Part shown: positions 16,558-23,461 of the stretch, piece after piece | Numbering within the stretch: position 1 is the stretch's first letter | How the letters are laid out: the number at the start of each line of letters is the position of its first letter | Position numbers and translations under genes: made by a program | Assembly (NCBI RefSeq): GCF_900169275.1 | Contig: NZ_FXZC01000006.1 | Coordinates: forward strand, 62,001-126,000 | Reading direction: 5' to 3' | DNA: 64,000 bases | From: Brevibacterium casei CIP 102111 | GTDB lineage: Bacteria; Actinomycetota; Actinomycetes; Actinomycetales; Brevibacteriaceae | Notes under the pieces: model-generated | Database searches by the model: none | Told to the model about the DNA's origin: nothing | What the model saw: only the letters and a program-made list of their open reading frames with translations

Positions 16558-16609
16558 TCAGGAGTCCAAGGAGTCGGGGCGCGAACTGTGCCCCGCCGAC
16601 AACTCCTGA
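16558..16609 (+). terminator. Stem-loop after guaA
   Basis: Outer arms TCAGGAGT (16558-16565) and ACTCCTGA (16602-16609), with an inner GTCGGGGC / GCCCCGCCGAC stem with a bulge. Its 3' arm abuts the bioY operator. Confidence 0.5.
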
Positions 16610-16627
16610 ACGGTGTTCAGTTAGGGT
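16606..16627 (+). promoter_or_regulatory. BioQ-type operator and bioY -10 box
   Basis: CTGAAC-GGT-GTTCAG (16606-16620) is a perfect palindrome. Its core TGAAC-N3-GTTCA equals the operator form known for the TetR-family biotin repressor BioQ of mycobacteria and corynebacteria. TAGGGT at 16622-16627 follows directly as a -10 box, so a bound repressor would block the promoter of bioYMN. Confidence 0.7.
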
Positions 16628-16676
16628 GGGGTCAGCCCGGGTGGGACCCGGGCCAGACCCGACCCACGGAGAACTC

Positions 16677-17324
16677 ATGACACACGCATCGTCCAGCCCC
16701 GCCTCGGCGGCATCCGTCTCGCCCAAGCCCGCGAGCCGGGCCGGTGACATCGCCCTCATCGCCGTCTTCGCCGCCCTCATCGCCGCGTTCGCGATGCTCC
16801 CGCCCATCCCCGTCGGCCCGCTCGGGGTGCCGATCACCCTGCAGACCTTCGCGATCGCGCTCACCGGACTCGTCCTCGGACCGTGGCGGGCTGCGGCCGC
16901 GACCGGCCTCTACGTCGTCCTCGGCCTCATCGGACTCCCGATCTTCTCCGGGATGCGCGGGGGCATCGCCGTCCTCGCCGGCCCGAGCGCCGGCTACATC
17001 CTCGCCTTCACCCTCTACGCGCTCGCCGCCGGATTCGCCGCCCGCTGGGCGCTGCGCCGGTTCCGCGGCGGCCGCCTGTGGGCCGCGATGTTCGTCGGCG
17101 CCCTGGCCGCGAGCCTGCTCATCGTCCATCCCCTCGGCATCCTCGGGATGTCGATCAACGGCGACCTCCCGCTCGGCGTCGCCGCCGCAGCCGACCTCAT
17201 CTACTGGCCCGGCGACATCGTCAAGACCGTCCTCTCCGTGTCCGTGGCCCTCCTCATCCACCGCGCCTTCCCCGACATCCTCCGTCGCCGAGGCGCACGC
17301 CCCCAGGTGCCGGAGAAGCAGTGA
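16677..17324 (+). CDS. bioY: Biotin transporter substrate-binding component BioY
   Basis: 215 aa S-component of a biotin ECF transporter, with about six TM helices. Family features: ALIAAFAMLPPIPVGPLGVPITLQTFAIALTGLVLGPWRAAAATGLYVVLGLIGLPIFSGMRGGIAVLAGPSAGYILAF, i.e. the conserved PIPVGPLGVPITLQ and GP[ST]AGY segments. The ATG at 16677 has GGAG 6 nt upstream; a GTG at 16626 lies within the promoter and is rejected. It overlaps bioM by 4 bp. A BioQ-type operator covers the promoter, so it should be induced when biotin is short. Confidence 0.95.
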   Translation: MTHASSSPASAASVSPKPASRAGDIALIAVFAALIAAFAMLPPIPVGPLGVPITLQTFAIALTGLVLGPWRAAAATGLYVVLGLIGLPIFSGMRGGIAVLAGPSAGYILAFTLYALAAGFAARWALRRFRGGRLWAAMFVGALAASLLIVHPLGILGMSINGDLPLGVAAAADLIYWPGDIVKTVLSVSVALLIHRAFPDILRRRGARPQVPEKQ

Positions 17325-18139
17325 TCCTGCGCCGCCGACCCGAGCGCTCTGCCGGTTCCCCTCCGCCCGCCGAGGCAGGGGCCGGGTCCGCCGCGTCCGC
17401 CGAGGCGGGGGTCCGGGAGATCGCCCTGACCGGGGTGTCCGTCGGCGTCATCGACGACACCCCCGACGGCGAGGCGCACCGGTCGATCCTCGACGGCGTC
17501 GACCTGCGGCTGAGCGAACCCTCGGTCGCCGTCATCGGCGCCAACGGCTCGGGCAAGTCGACGCTGCTCCAGCTCCTCAACGGCCTCGTCACCGCAAGCG
17601 CCGGGCAGGTCCTCATCGACGGCCTCGATCCGGCCAGGCACCCCGCCGAGGTGCGTGCCCGGGTGGGGTTCGTCTTCACCGATCCGGCGGCTCAGCTCGT
17701 CATGCCCACCCCGCTCGAGGACATCGAGCTCTCCCTGCGCAGGCGGGTGCCCCGCGGGCAGCGGCGGGCGGCGGCACTGACCGTCCTCGACGAACTCGGG
17801 ATCGCCGAACTCGCCGACCGCAGCGTCTACGAGCTCTCCGGAGGCCAGCGTCAGCTCGTCGCGCTCGCCGCCGTCCTCGCCGTCGACCCGCAGATCCTCG
17901 TCCTCGACGAGCCGACGACCCTGCTCGATCTGCGCAATCGAGAGCGCCTGCGCACCCGTCTGGCCGACCTCGTCGAGCGGCGCGGGGTGCGCATCGTCTT
18001 CTCCACCCATGACCTCGAGTTCGCCTCGATCGCCGACCGCGCGATCGTCGTCGACGACGGACGCATCGCCTGGGACTCCACCCCCGCCGAGGCGGTCGCC
18101 GCCTACCGGGAGATCATCATGAGCGAGACCCATGAGTGA
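17321..18139 (+). CDS. bioM: Biotin ECF transporter ATPase BioM
   Basis: 272 aa ABC ATPase. Walker A GANGSGKST, the Q-loop region FVFTDPAAQLVMPT typical of ECF/CbiO-like ATPases, signature LSGGQRQ, Walker B ILVLDEPT and the switch histidine in STHD are all present. About 40 residues of low-complexity Ala/Gly/Glu sequence precede the domain. The GTG at 17321 overlaps the bioY stop (GTGA) and has GGAG upstream. Works with BioN and BioY to import biotin. Confidence 0.94.
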   Translation: MILRRRPERSAGSPPPAEAGAGSAASAEAGVREIALTGVSVGVIDDTPDGEAHRSILDGVDLRLSEPSVAVIGANGSGKSTLLQLLNGLVTASAGQVLIDGLDPARHPAEVRARVGFVFTDPAAQLVMPTPLEDIELSLRRRVPRGQRRAAALTVLDELGIAELADRSVYELSGGQRQLVALAAVLAVDPQILVLDEPTTLLDLRNRERLRTRLADLVERRGVRIVFSTHDLEFASIADRAIVVDDGRIAWDSTPAEAVAAYREIIMSETHE

Positions 18140-18812
18140 GGCTCCCCCGACGCGTTCGCGGCCGACGCCGAGCCGCCGCGCGGGCAGGCGCACCGGCATC
18201 CGAACGCGTCCCCAGCTCTTCGGCCGGGTCGTGCGGACGTCGACGTGGCTCCACCGCGTGCCGACGGGATGGAAGCTCGCGGCGATCGCCGTCATCGGGC
18301 TGACCGCACTCGTCTTCCGCAACGGCGTCGTCAACTGGTCGATCTTCGTCGTCCTCGTCGTCCTCGGACTGAGCGCGCGGCTCCCGCTGCGCCGCTTCCT
18401 CATCCCGTGGGCCTACGCGGCGGTCCTCGTCGCCATCGTCATCGGACTCCAGTACCTCTTCGGCACCCTCGAGGCGGGGCTCGTCGTCGCCGGCACCGTC
18501 TTCGCGTGCGTCCAGGCGGCGCTCCTGCTCACCCTGACGACGACGATCGGCGAGCTCCTCGACGCCTTCGCGGTCATCGTCTCCCCGCTGCGCCGCCTCG
18601 GCGTCGACCCCGAGGTCATTGCGCTCACGGCGAGCCTCATGGTCCGGGCGATCTCCCATCTCTCGGGTCTGCTCGCCGAGGCGGACCGGGCAGCCCGCGC
18701 CCGTGGCCTCGAGACGAGCCTCAAGGCGCGGGTCGTCCCCGCGATCCTCCGCTCGGTCAAGTACGCGCAGGACACCGGGCGGGCGCTCGACGCCCGCGGC
18801 ATCGTCGACTGA
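18132..18812 (+). CDS. bioN: Biotin ECF transporter transmembrane component BioN
   Basis: 226 aa T-component of the ECF family (CbiQ-like). The first ~35 residues are basic, then TM helices follow (KLAAIAVIGLTALVF, WSIFVVLVVLGLSA, WAYAAVLVAIVIGLQYLFG, VFACVQAALLLTLTT). The coupling motifs A-R-G-like near the C-terminus appear as ADRAARARGLE and ALDARGI, matching the two Ala-Arg-Gly signatures that contact the ATPase. It overlaps bioM by 8 bp, completing a bioYMN operon. Confidence 0.93.
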   Translation: MSEAPPTRSRPTPSRRAGRRTGIRTRPQLFGRVVRTSTWLHRVPTGWKLAAIAVIGLTALVFRNGVVNWSIFVVLVVLGLSARLPLRRFLIPWAYAAVLVAIVIGLQYLFGTLEAGLVVAGTVFACVQAALLLTLTTTIGELLDAFAVIVSPLRRLGVDPEVIALTASLMVRAISHLSGLLAEADRAARARGLETSLKARVVPAILRSVKYAQDTGRALDARGIVD

Positions 18813-18887
18813 CGTTCGCCTCAGCGTCGCGCAGGAGGGGTATCCTCGGGCATGCAGGCCGCCTGACCTGCAGAAGAGGAGCGAATC

Positions 18888-19436
18888 ATGACCGATGGCA
18901 CTGTCCTGCTCGCCATGGACTTCCAGAACGGCATCGCCGGCGGCCTCGCCGAGGCCCCGATCATGGACCGCGTGCGCGAAGCGCTCGCCCACGCCCGGGA
19001 GACCGGGATCCCCGTCGTGTGGGTCCGGGTGGCCCTGCGCCCGGGGTACCCCGAGCTGCCAGAGACCTCGCCGTTCCAGCGCATCGCCGCGCTCGGCGAC
19101 CTCAGCGAGGACAGCGACTCGACGCAGATCCTCGAGGTGCTCGGCCGGAAGGAGGACGAACCGCTCGTGACCAAGCGCCGCGTCGGCGCATTCTCCGGCA
19201 GCGACCTCGCCACCGTCCTCGCGGGCCTCGGGGCGACGAACCTCGTCCTCACCGGCGTGGCCACCCGCGGTGTCGTGCTTGCGACGTGGCGACAGGCCGC
19301 CGACCTCGACTTCGGCGTCACGGTGCTCTCCGATGCCTGCGCCGATCCCGACCCGGAGGTCCATCGCGTGCTCACCGAGGAGGTCTTCCCGTGGCAGTCC
19401 GACGTCCTCACCGTCGCGGAATGGACGGGGAAGTGA
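18888..19436 (+). CDS. Isochorismatase-fold protein without the catalytic Cys
   Basis: 182 aa of the isochorismatase/cysteine-hydrolase fold. Asp11 in LLAMDFQNGI and the lysine in VTKRRVGAFSGSDL occupy the positions of the catalytic Asp and Lys. At the nucleophile position, where cysteine hydrolases read S-T-x-x-C-V, this protein reads ATRGVVLAT, so the Cys is replaced. Family members with the GVATxGVVLxT pattern exist, so it is a subfamily trait rather than damage; its reaction is unknown to me. AGAGGAG precedes the ATG. A TATCCT box (18841-18846) and a small hairpin TGCAGG/CCTGCA (18853-18873) lie upstream. Confidence 0.8.
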   Translation: MTDGTVLLAMDFQNGIAGGLAEAPIMDRVREALAHARETGIPVVWVRVALRPGYPELPETSPFQRIAALGDLSEDSDSTQILEVLGRKEDEPLVTKRRVGAFSGSDLATVLAGLGATNLVLTGVATRGVVLATWRQAADLDFGVTVLSDACADPDPEVHRVLTEEVFPWQSDVLTVAEWTGK

Positions 19437-19461
19437 CGCCCTGAGCCACCGAGACCGTCGA

Positions 19462-19485
19462 GACCGACACTAAGAAGCGTCGGTC
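19462..19485. terminator. Bidirectional hairpin between convergent genes
   Basis: GACCGAC (19462-19468) and GTCGGTC (19479-19485) with a 10-nt loop, in the 86-bp gap between two genes that face each other. Confidence 0.5.
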
Positions 19486-19522
19486 CCGGCGCGAAGTGTC
19501 CGGCTCGGCGCGAGGAGGGTTC

Positions 19523-20704
19523 TCAGCGGGCGGTCGTGCCCTCGGCACCGGCCCAGGAGAGGACCGTGAAGCTGCGACCCATCACCTGCGGGGCCGGGTT
19601 CTCGATCGCCCGCGAGTAGTGGCCGACGAGCTGTGAGCACACGCTCTTCCACGAACGGCTGAGGACCTGCTCGCGGCCGGCGATGCCGAAGGCCCGACGC
19701 TTCGCCTCGTCGCCGAGGAGGTCGACGACGTGGGCACGCATGGCAGGGAGATCCTTCGGCGTGTAGAGCCATCCCGTGCGGGAGGAGTCGACGAGGTCGA
19801 GGGGACCGCCGCGGGCCGGGGCGATGACCGGGACTTCGGAGGCCATGGCCTCCTGGATCGTCTGGCAGAACGTCTCGAGCTCGCCGGGGGCGACCATGAG
19901 GTCGAAGCTCGCGACCGCCTGGGCGAGTGCGTCGCCGCCGAGGAACCCGGTGAAGTGGGCGCTCGGCAGGAGCCGCTCGAGCTTCGCCCGCCACGGACCG
20001 TCACCGACGATGACGAGCTTCGCATCGGGGATGTCGGCGAGCACCGCGAGGTCCTCGACCTGCTTCTCGGCGGCCAGCCTGCCGACGAAGCCGATGATCC
20101 GCTCCCCGTTCGGTGCCACCGACCGTCGCCACTGCTCGGAGCGGTGGGACGGGTCGAAACGGGTCGAATCGACGCCGCGCGCCCAGTGGTCGACCTCGGC
20201 GACGCCGAGCCTGCGCAGCTGATCGATCGTGTACGACGACGGGGCGAGTGTGAGCGAGGCGTGCTGGTGGAGGTTGCGGACGTGGGTCCAGAGCACCGCC
20301 TCGATGCCGTGCATGCCGTAGCGGGCGGCGTAGGCGGGGACCTCGGTCTGGTAGATCGCCACGGTCGGCAGACCGAGGCTCTGCGCGGCGAGCACACCGC
20401 GCCACCCGAGGACGAAGGGGCTGGCCAGGTGGACGACGTCGGGGGAGAACCGCTCGAGGAGGCGGCGGATGCGGGTGACGCCGCCCGGGGCGACGCGGAT
20501 GCGCCGGTACTTCGGCAGGGCGATCGAGGGGACCCGGACGATCTTCGCGCCGGAGACCTCTTTGGGTCCGTCGCGTCGGGTGCCGGGAGCGATGACGAGG
20601 ACCTCGTCGCCGCGATCGGACAGGTGGTCGAGGACCCGCAGCAGTGAGTGGGTGACCCCGTTCATGTTGGGGAGGAAGGATTCTGCAATGATCGCTACTC
20701 TCAC
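19523..20704 (-). CDS. Glycosyltransferase, MgtA-like alpha-mannosyltransferase
   Basis: 393 aa GT-B fold enzyme of family GT4. N-terminus RVAIIAESFLPNMNGVTHSLLRVLDHL is typical of the GDP-mannose-dependent alpha-mannosyltransferases such as mycobacterial MgtA. The nucleotide-sugar site is seen in GFVGRLAAEKQVEDL, VIVGDGPWRAKLERLL and the E-x7-E stretch GELETFCQTIQEAMASEVPVIAPARGGPLDLVD. It probably mannosylates a glycolipid or lipoglycan at the cytoplasmic face. The GTG at 20704 gives the expected MRVAII-type start; no clear binding site is seen. Confidence 0.88.
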   Translation of the reverse strand: MRVAIIAESFLPNMNGVTHSLLRVLDHLSDRGDEVLVIAPGTRRDGPKEVSGAKIVRVPSIALPKYRRIRVAPGGVTRIRRLLERFSPDVVHLASPFVLGWRGVLAAQSLGLPTVAIYQTEVPAYAARYGMHGIEAVLWTHVRNLHQHASLTLAPSSYTIDQLRRLGVAEVDHWARGVDSTRFDPSHRSEQWRRSVAPNGERIIGFVGRLAAEKQVEDLAVLADIPDAKLVIVGDGPWRAKLERLLPSAHFTGFLGGDALAQAVASFDLMVAPGELETFCQTIQEAMASEVPVIAPARGGPLDLVDSSRTGWLYTPKDLPAMRAHVVDLLGDEAKRRAFGIAGREQVLSRSWKSVCSQLVGHYSRAIENPAPQVMGRSFTVLSWAGAEGTTAR

Positions 20705-20902
20705 ACCACCCAGTGGACGCTCCCATGGTGAAGACGCGACGACTCGGAGGCGAAGTGTCGGCGACGAGTTGCCGAAATCAGTTCACTCAGGCAGACGTCC
20801 GGTGACCGGTGACCGACCCGTTCGCGGCGGGGGTGAACCCCACGTAAACTTGTACCGCGCCCGCGGGCTGGGCGCGGCCGGCACGAGAGGGGAGGACTGC
20901 GC

Positions 20903-21565
20903 GTGGTCTGGACCATCATCGCCGCCGCTGCGGTCTCCGTCCTCCTCGTCGCTGCGGTCATGCTCACCATCCTTCGGTTCAACCAGCTCTCGATGGCCCG
21001 TTCCCTCTGCGACGAGGCCAAACGGCAGCTCGTCGTCGAACTCAAGGCCCGGCACGCCCTCGTCCCCGCCTACATCGGCACCCTGCAGCAGGTGACCACC
21101 CGGGACCTGAGCAGCCTCGAACTCGCCCTCGCCTCAGCCGAGCGCGCCGTCTTCGGCCCGCGCGGAGCGGCCGCCGAGAACGCCCTGTCCACGGCGATCG
21201 ACGGTGCGGCCCTCATCCCGACCACCCCCAGCGGAGGCGCCGACGCGGCCACCTCGGTGCAGGCGGGGATGCGCGACGAGCTCGAGACCACCGTCCTCCT
21301 CCTCCATGGCCAGCTCACCGTCCTCTCCGAACGGATCGTCGCCGTGAGCCGGCTCTACAACGCCAACGTCGACCGCTACCACCGGCAGCGCGCCCGCTTC
21401 CTCTCCCGCCTCTTCGGCCGCGTCTTCCGCCCCCGGGAGCACTTCACAGAGGACTCCTCCCGAGACGGCACGGACCCCCGTCGCGCCGAGGCGGACGGTC
21501 CTGCCGGCACCGAGGGCCGCACCAGCACCGGGGACCGCACCGGCCGGGGAACGGTCGAGGCATGA
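20903..21565 (+). CDS. LemA-like membrane protein
   Basis: 220 aa. An N-terminal TM helix (residues 4-24) is followed by an alpha-helical domain with AKRQLVVELKARHALVPAYIGTLQ and later ELETTVLLLHGQLTVLSERIVAVSRLYNANVDRYH, which resembles the LemA pattern (V-x-L-x-x-R-x-x-L-V-P ... Y-N-x-x-V). The last ~45 residues are a polar Gly/Asp/Arg-rich tail. GGGGAGG precedes the GTG, and TAAACT at 20845-20850 is a likely -10 box. It overlaps truA by 4 bp. Function unknown. Confidence 0.75.
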   Translation: MVWTIIAAAAVSVLLVAAVMLTILRFNQLSMARSLCDEAKRQLVVELKARHALVPAYIGTLQQVTTRDLSSLELALASAERAVFGPRGAAAENALSTAIDGAALIPTTPSGGADAATSVQAGMRDELETTVLLLHGQLTVLSERIVAVSRLYNANVDRYHRQRARFLSRLFGRVFRPREHFTEDSSRDGTDPRRAEADGPAGTEGRTSTGDRTGRGTVEA

Positions 21566-22416
21566 CCCGGTTCCGCATCGACCTCGGCTACCGGGGCACC
21601 GACTTCCACGGCTGGGCGAAGCAGCCGGGCCTGCGCACCGTCCAAGGCAAGCTCGAGGACGGTCTGGCCCGGGTCGCCGGCACCGAGGTGGCCGCCGTCG
21701 TCGCCGGACGCACCGACGCCGGCGTCCACGCGAGGCGCCAGGTCGTCCACCTCGACCTCGGCGACGAGGCCATCGCCCGGCTCGTCGGACGCTCGTCCCG
21801 AACCGCGGAGACGGCGCTGCTCTCGCGTCTGCGCGGGGTGCTCACCGCCGACGGCTCCGACGACCTCGTCGTCCACGCCGTGAGCGAGGCTCCCGCGGAC
21901 TTCGACGCGCGCTTCTCCGCGCTGTGGCGCTCCTACCGCTACCGCCTCGCCGATCATCGGTCCTTCGTCGATCCGCTCCTCACCGCGGTCACCCCCCGCC
22001 ACAAGGGCGAACTCGACGCCGAGGCGATGGCCGAGGCCGCCGACGAGGCGCGCGGACTCCACGACTTCCTTCCCTTCTGCAAACCGCGGGAGGGGGCGAC
22101 GACGATCCGCACCCTCCACGACCTCGACGTCGTCCGCGACGACGACGCCGTGATCACCATCGACCTGCGTGCCGACGCGTTCTGCCATCACATGGTCAGG
22201 GCGCTCGTCGGCGGGCTCATCCGGGTCGGGTCGGGAGCGTGGCCGGTCACCCGTCCCGCCGAACTCCTCGCCGAGGCGGATGCCGGGATCGCCCCCGAGG
22301 GGCCGATGTTCGTCACCCCCGCCCACGGACTCGTCCTCACCGGGGTCGGCTACCCGGCACCTGAGGACTACGCGGCACGCGCGGCCCAGACGATGGCCCG
22401 CCGCGACCTCGACTGA
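21562..22416 (+). CDS. truA: tRNA pseudouridine(38-40) synthase
   Basis: 284 aa. N-terminal RIDLGYRGTDFHGWAKQPGLRTVQG, the catalytic aspartate in AGRTDAGVHARRQVVH, then RYRYRL and AFCHHMVRALVGGLIRVG are standard TruA elements. It modifies the tRNA anticodon arm. In many actinomycetes truA follows rpsK-rpoA-rplQ-rplM; here it instead follows the LemA-like gene with ATGA overlap, so it sits about 9 kb from rplM-rpsI. An Arg/Thr-rich loop near residue 75-90 is longer than in E. coli. Confidence 0.95.
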   Translation: MTRFRIDLGYRGTDFHGWAKQPGLRTVQGKLEDGLARVAGTEVAAVVAGRTDAGVHARRQVVHLDLGDEAIARLVGRSSRTAETALLSRLRGVLTADGSDDLVVHAVSEAPADFDARFSALWRSYRYRLADHRSFVDPLLTAVTPRHKGELDAEAMAEAADEARGLHDFLPFCKPREGATTIRTLHDLDVVRDDDAVITIDLRADAFCHHMVRALVGGLIRVGSGAWPVTRPAELLAEADAGIAPEGPMFVTPAHGLVLTGVGYPAPEDYAARAAQTMARRDLD

Positions 22417-22496
22417 CCGCCGCCCTCGACCTCCCACGCGGCCTCGGTCGATCGTCCGCTCGGATCTGAGGGAGTCCTGTGAAAACGATCGTGCTC

Positions 22497-22525
22497 TTGA
22501 CCCCTCATCGCAGGGGTGGTTGTCT
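22497..22525 (+). promoter_or_regulatory. Promoter of the DUF1269 gene
   Basis: TTGACC (22497-22502) and TTGTCT (22520-22525) with a 17-bp spacer. The spacer holds the inverted repeat CCCCT-N6-AGGGG (22501-22516), a possible operator. Confidence 0.5.
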
Positions 22526-22602
22526 GGGTGACCCGGCACCGGCGAGCCGAGCCTTCCCCGACCGCCATCCCCACCCATCCGCCATCTGCGAAGGGAAGCG
22601 CC

Positions 22603-23196
22603 ATGTCAGAAACCAACATCGTCCTCCTCACCTGGGACAACTCGAGCACCGCCTATGAGGCCTTCAGCAAGTTCCGCGACCTCGACTCCGCAGCGATCAC
22701 GATCGTCGCCTCCGCCGTCGTCGAACGCAACGATCGCGGTCAGTTGCGTGTCACCGACGGGCAGGACAACGACCTCGGACTCTCCACTCTCGGGGGAGGC
22801 GGCATCGGGGCGCTCATCGGCATCCTCGGCGGCCCCCTCGGCGTCCTCCTCGGATTCGCCACCGGTGCCCTCATCGGCTCGACCGTCGACGCCGAGCGCA
22901 CGTTCGACGCTGACGACGCCCTCACCGTGTTCAGCAGCGCCCTGCCCGCCGGCAGGACCGGCGTCATCGCCGAAGTCGAGGAGACCGATCCCGCCGTTCT
23001 CGACGACTTCGCGAAGTCGACGGGTGCCGAGCTCCTGCGTCGGCCCGAGGACGAGGTCCTCGACGAGGTCGCCGCCGCCGAGGACGCGGCGATCGCCGCC
23101 GCCGACGCCGCCCGCGAGAAGGCGAAGGAGGCGAAGAAGGCCGAACGCAAGGAGAAGCGCGAGGAGCGCATCGCCAAGATCAAGGCGAAGCTCTGA
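22603..23196 (+). CDS. DUF1269 family protein
   Basis: 197 aa. After a small N-terminal domain (ETNIVLLTWDNSSTAYEAFSKFRDL), a glycine-rich hydrophobic hairpin (LGGGGIGALIGILGGPLGVLLGFATGALIGS, about residues 62-95) matches the DUF1269 family of predicted membrane proteins. The last ~45 residues are a charged Ala/Lys/Glu helix (AAADAAREKAKEAKKAERKEKREERIAKIKAK), probably coiled coil. AAGGGAAGCGCC precedes the ATG. In other actinobacteria such proteins are stress-linked, but no function is established here. Confidence 0.8.
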   Translation: MSETNIVLLTWDNSSTAYEAFSKFRDLDSAAITIVASAVVERNDRGQLRVTDGQDNDLGLSTLGGGGIGALIGILGGPLGVLLGFATGALIGSTVDAERTFDADDALTVFSSALPAGRTGVIAEVEETDPAVLDDFAKSTGAELLRRPEDEVLDEVAAAEDAAIAAADAAREKAKEAKKAERKEKREERIAKIKAKL

Positions 23197-23229
23197 GCGC
23201 ACCGCCTCACCGCGATATCAGCACGTCGA

Positions 23230-23268
23230 CGGCGGCGCACGACCCGATCCCCGGGACGTGCGCCGCCG
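23230..23268 (+). terminator. Strong hairpin after the DUF1269 gene
   Basis: Perfect 12-bp arms CGGCGGCGCACG (23230-23241) and its complement (23257-23268), loop 15 nt. Confidence 0.6.
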
Positions 23269-23315
23269 ACGCATTCCGGACGCCTGCCTTGTCGTCATTC
23301 TCTGGGAGTTTGAGA

Positions 23316-23353
23316 GGGAACCTCTTCCCAGGTGTGAGATTCCTGTGTAGATT
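23316..23353 (+). promoter_or_regulatory. Promoter of the anchored nucleotidase
   Basis: TTCCCA (23325-23330) and TAGATT (23348-23353) with a 17-bp spacer. GGGAA-CCTC-TTCCC (23316-23329) is a perfect inverted repeat lying over the -35 box. Confidence 0.45.
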
Positions 23354-23461
23354 CACGTGTACGTCACTCGTCGTTCGCTTCCCTGCGACACGATGAGTTC
23401 GCTCGATCCTCTTCTCAGCCCGTCGCCTGCGGCGGACGTCATGACCAAAGGATGCGAATCT

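Noticed and set aside
19523..20726. Overlapping reverse frames of 174, 241 and 271 aa in the mannosyltransferase locus
   Set aside because: They are Arg/Pro/Ser-rich translations of the same DNA in other frames and lack any glycosyltransferase motif.
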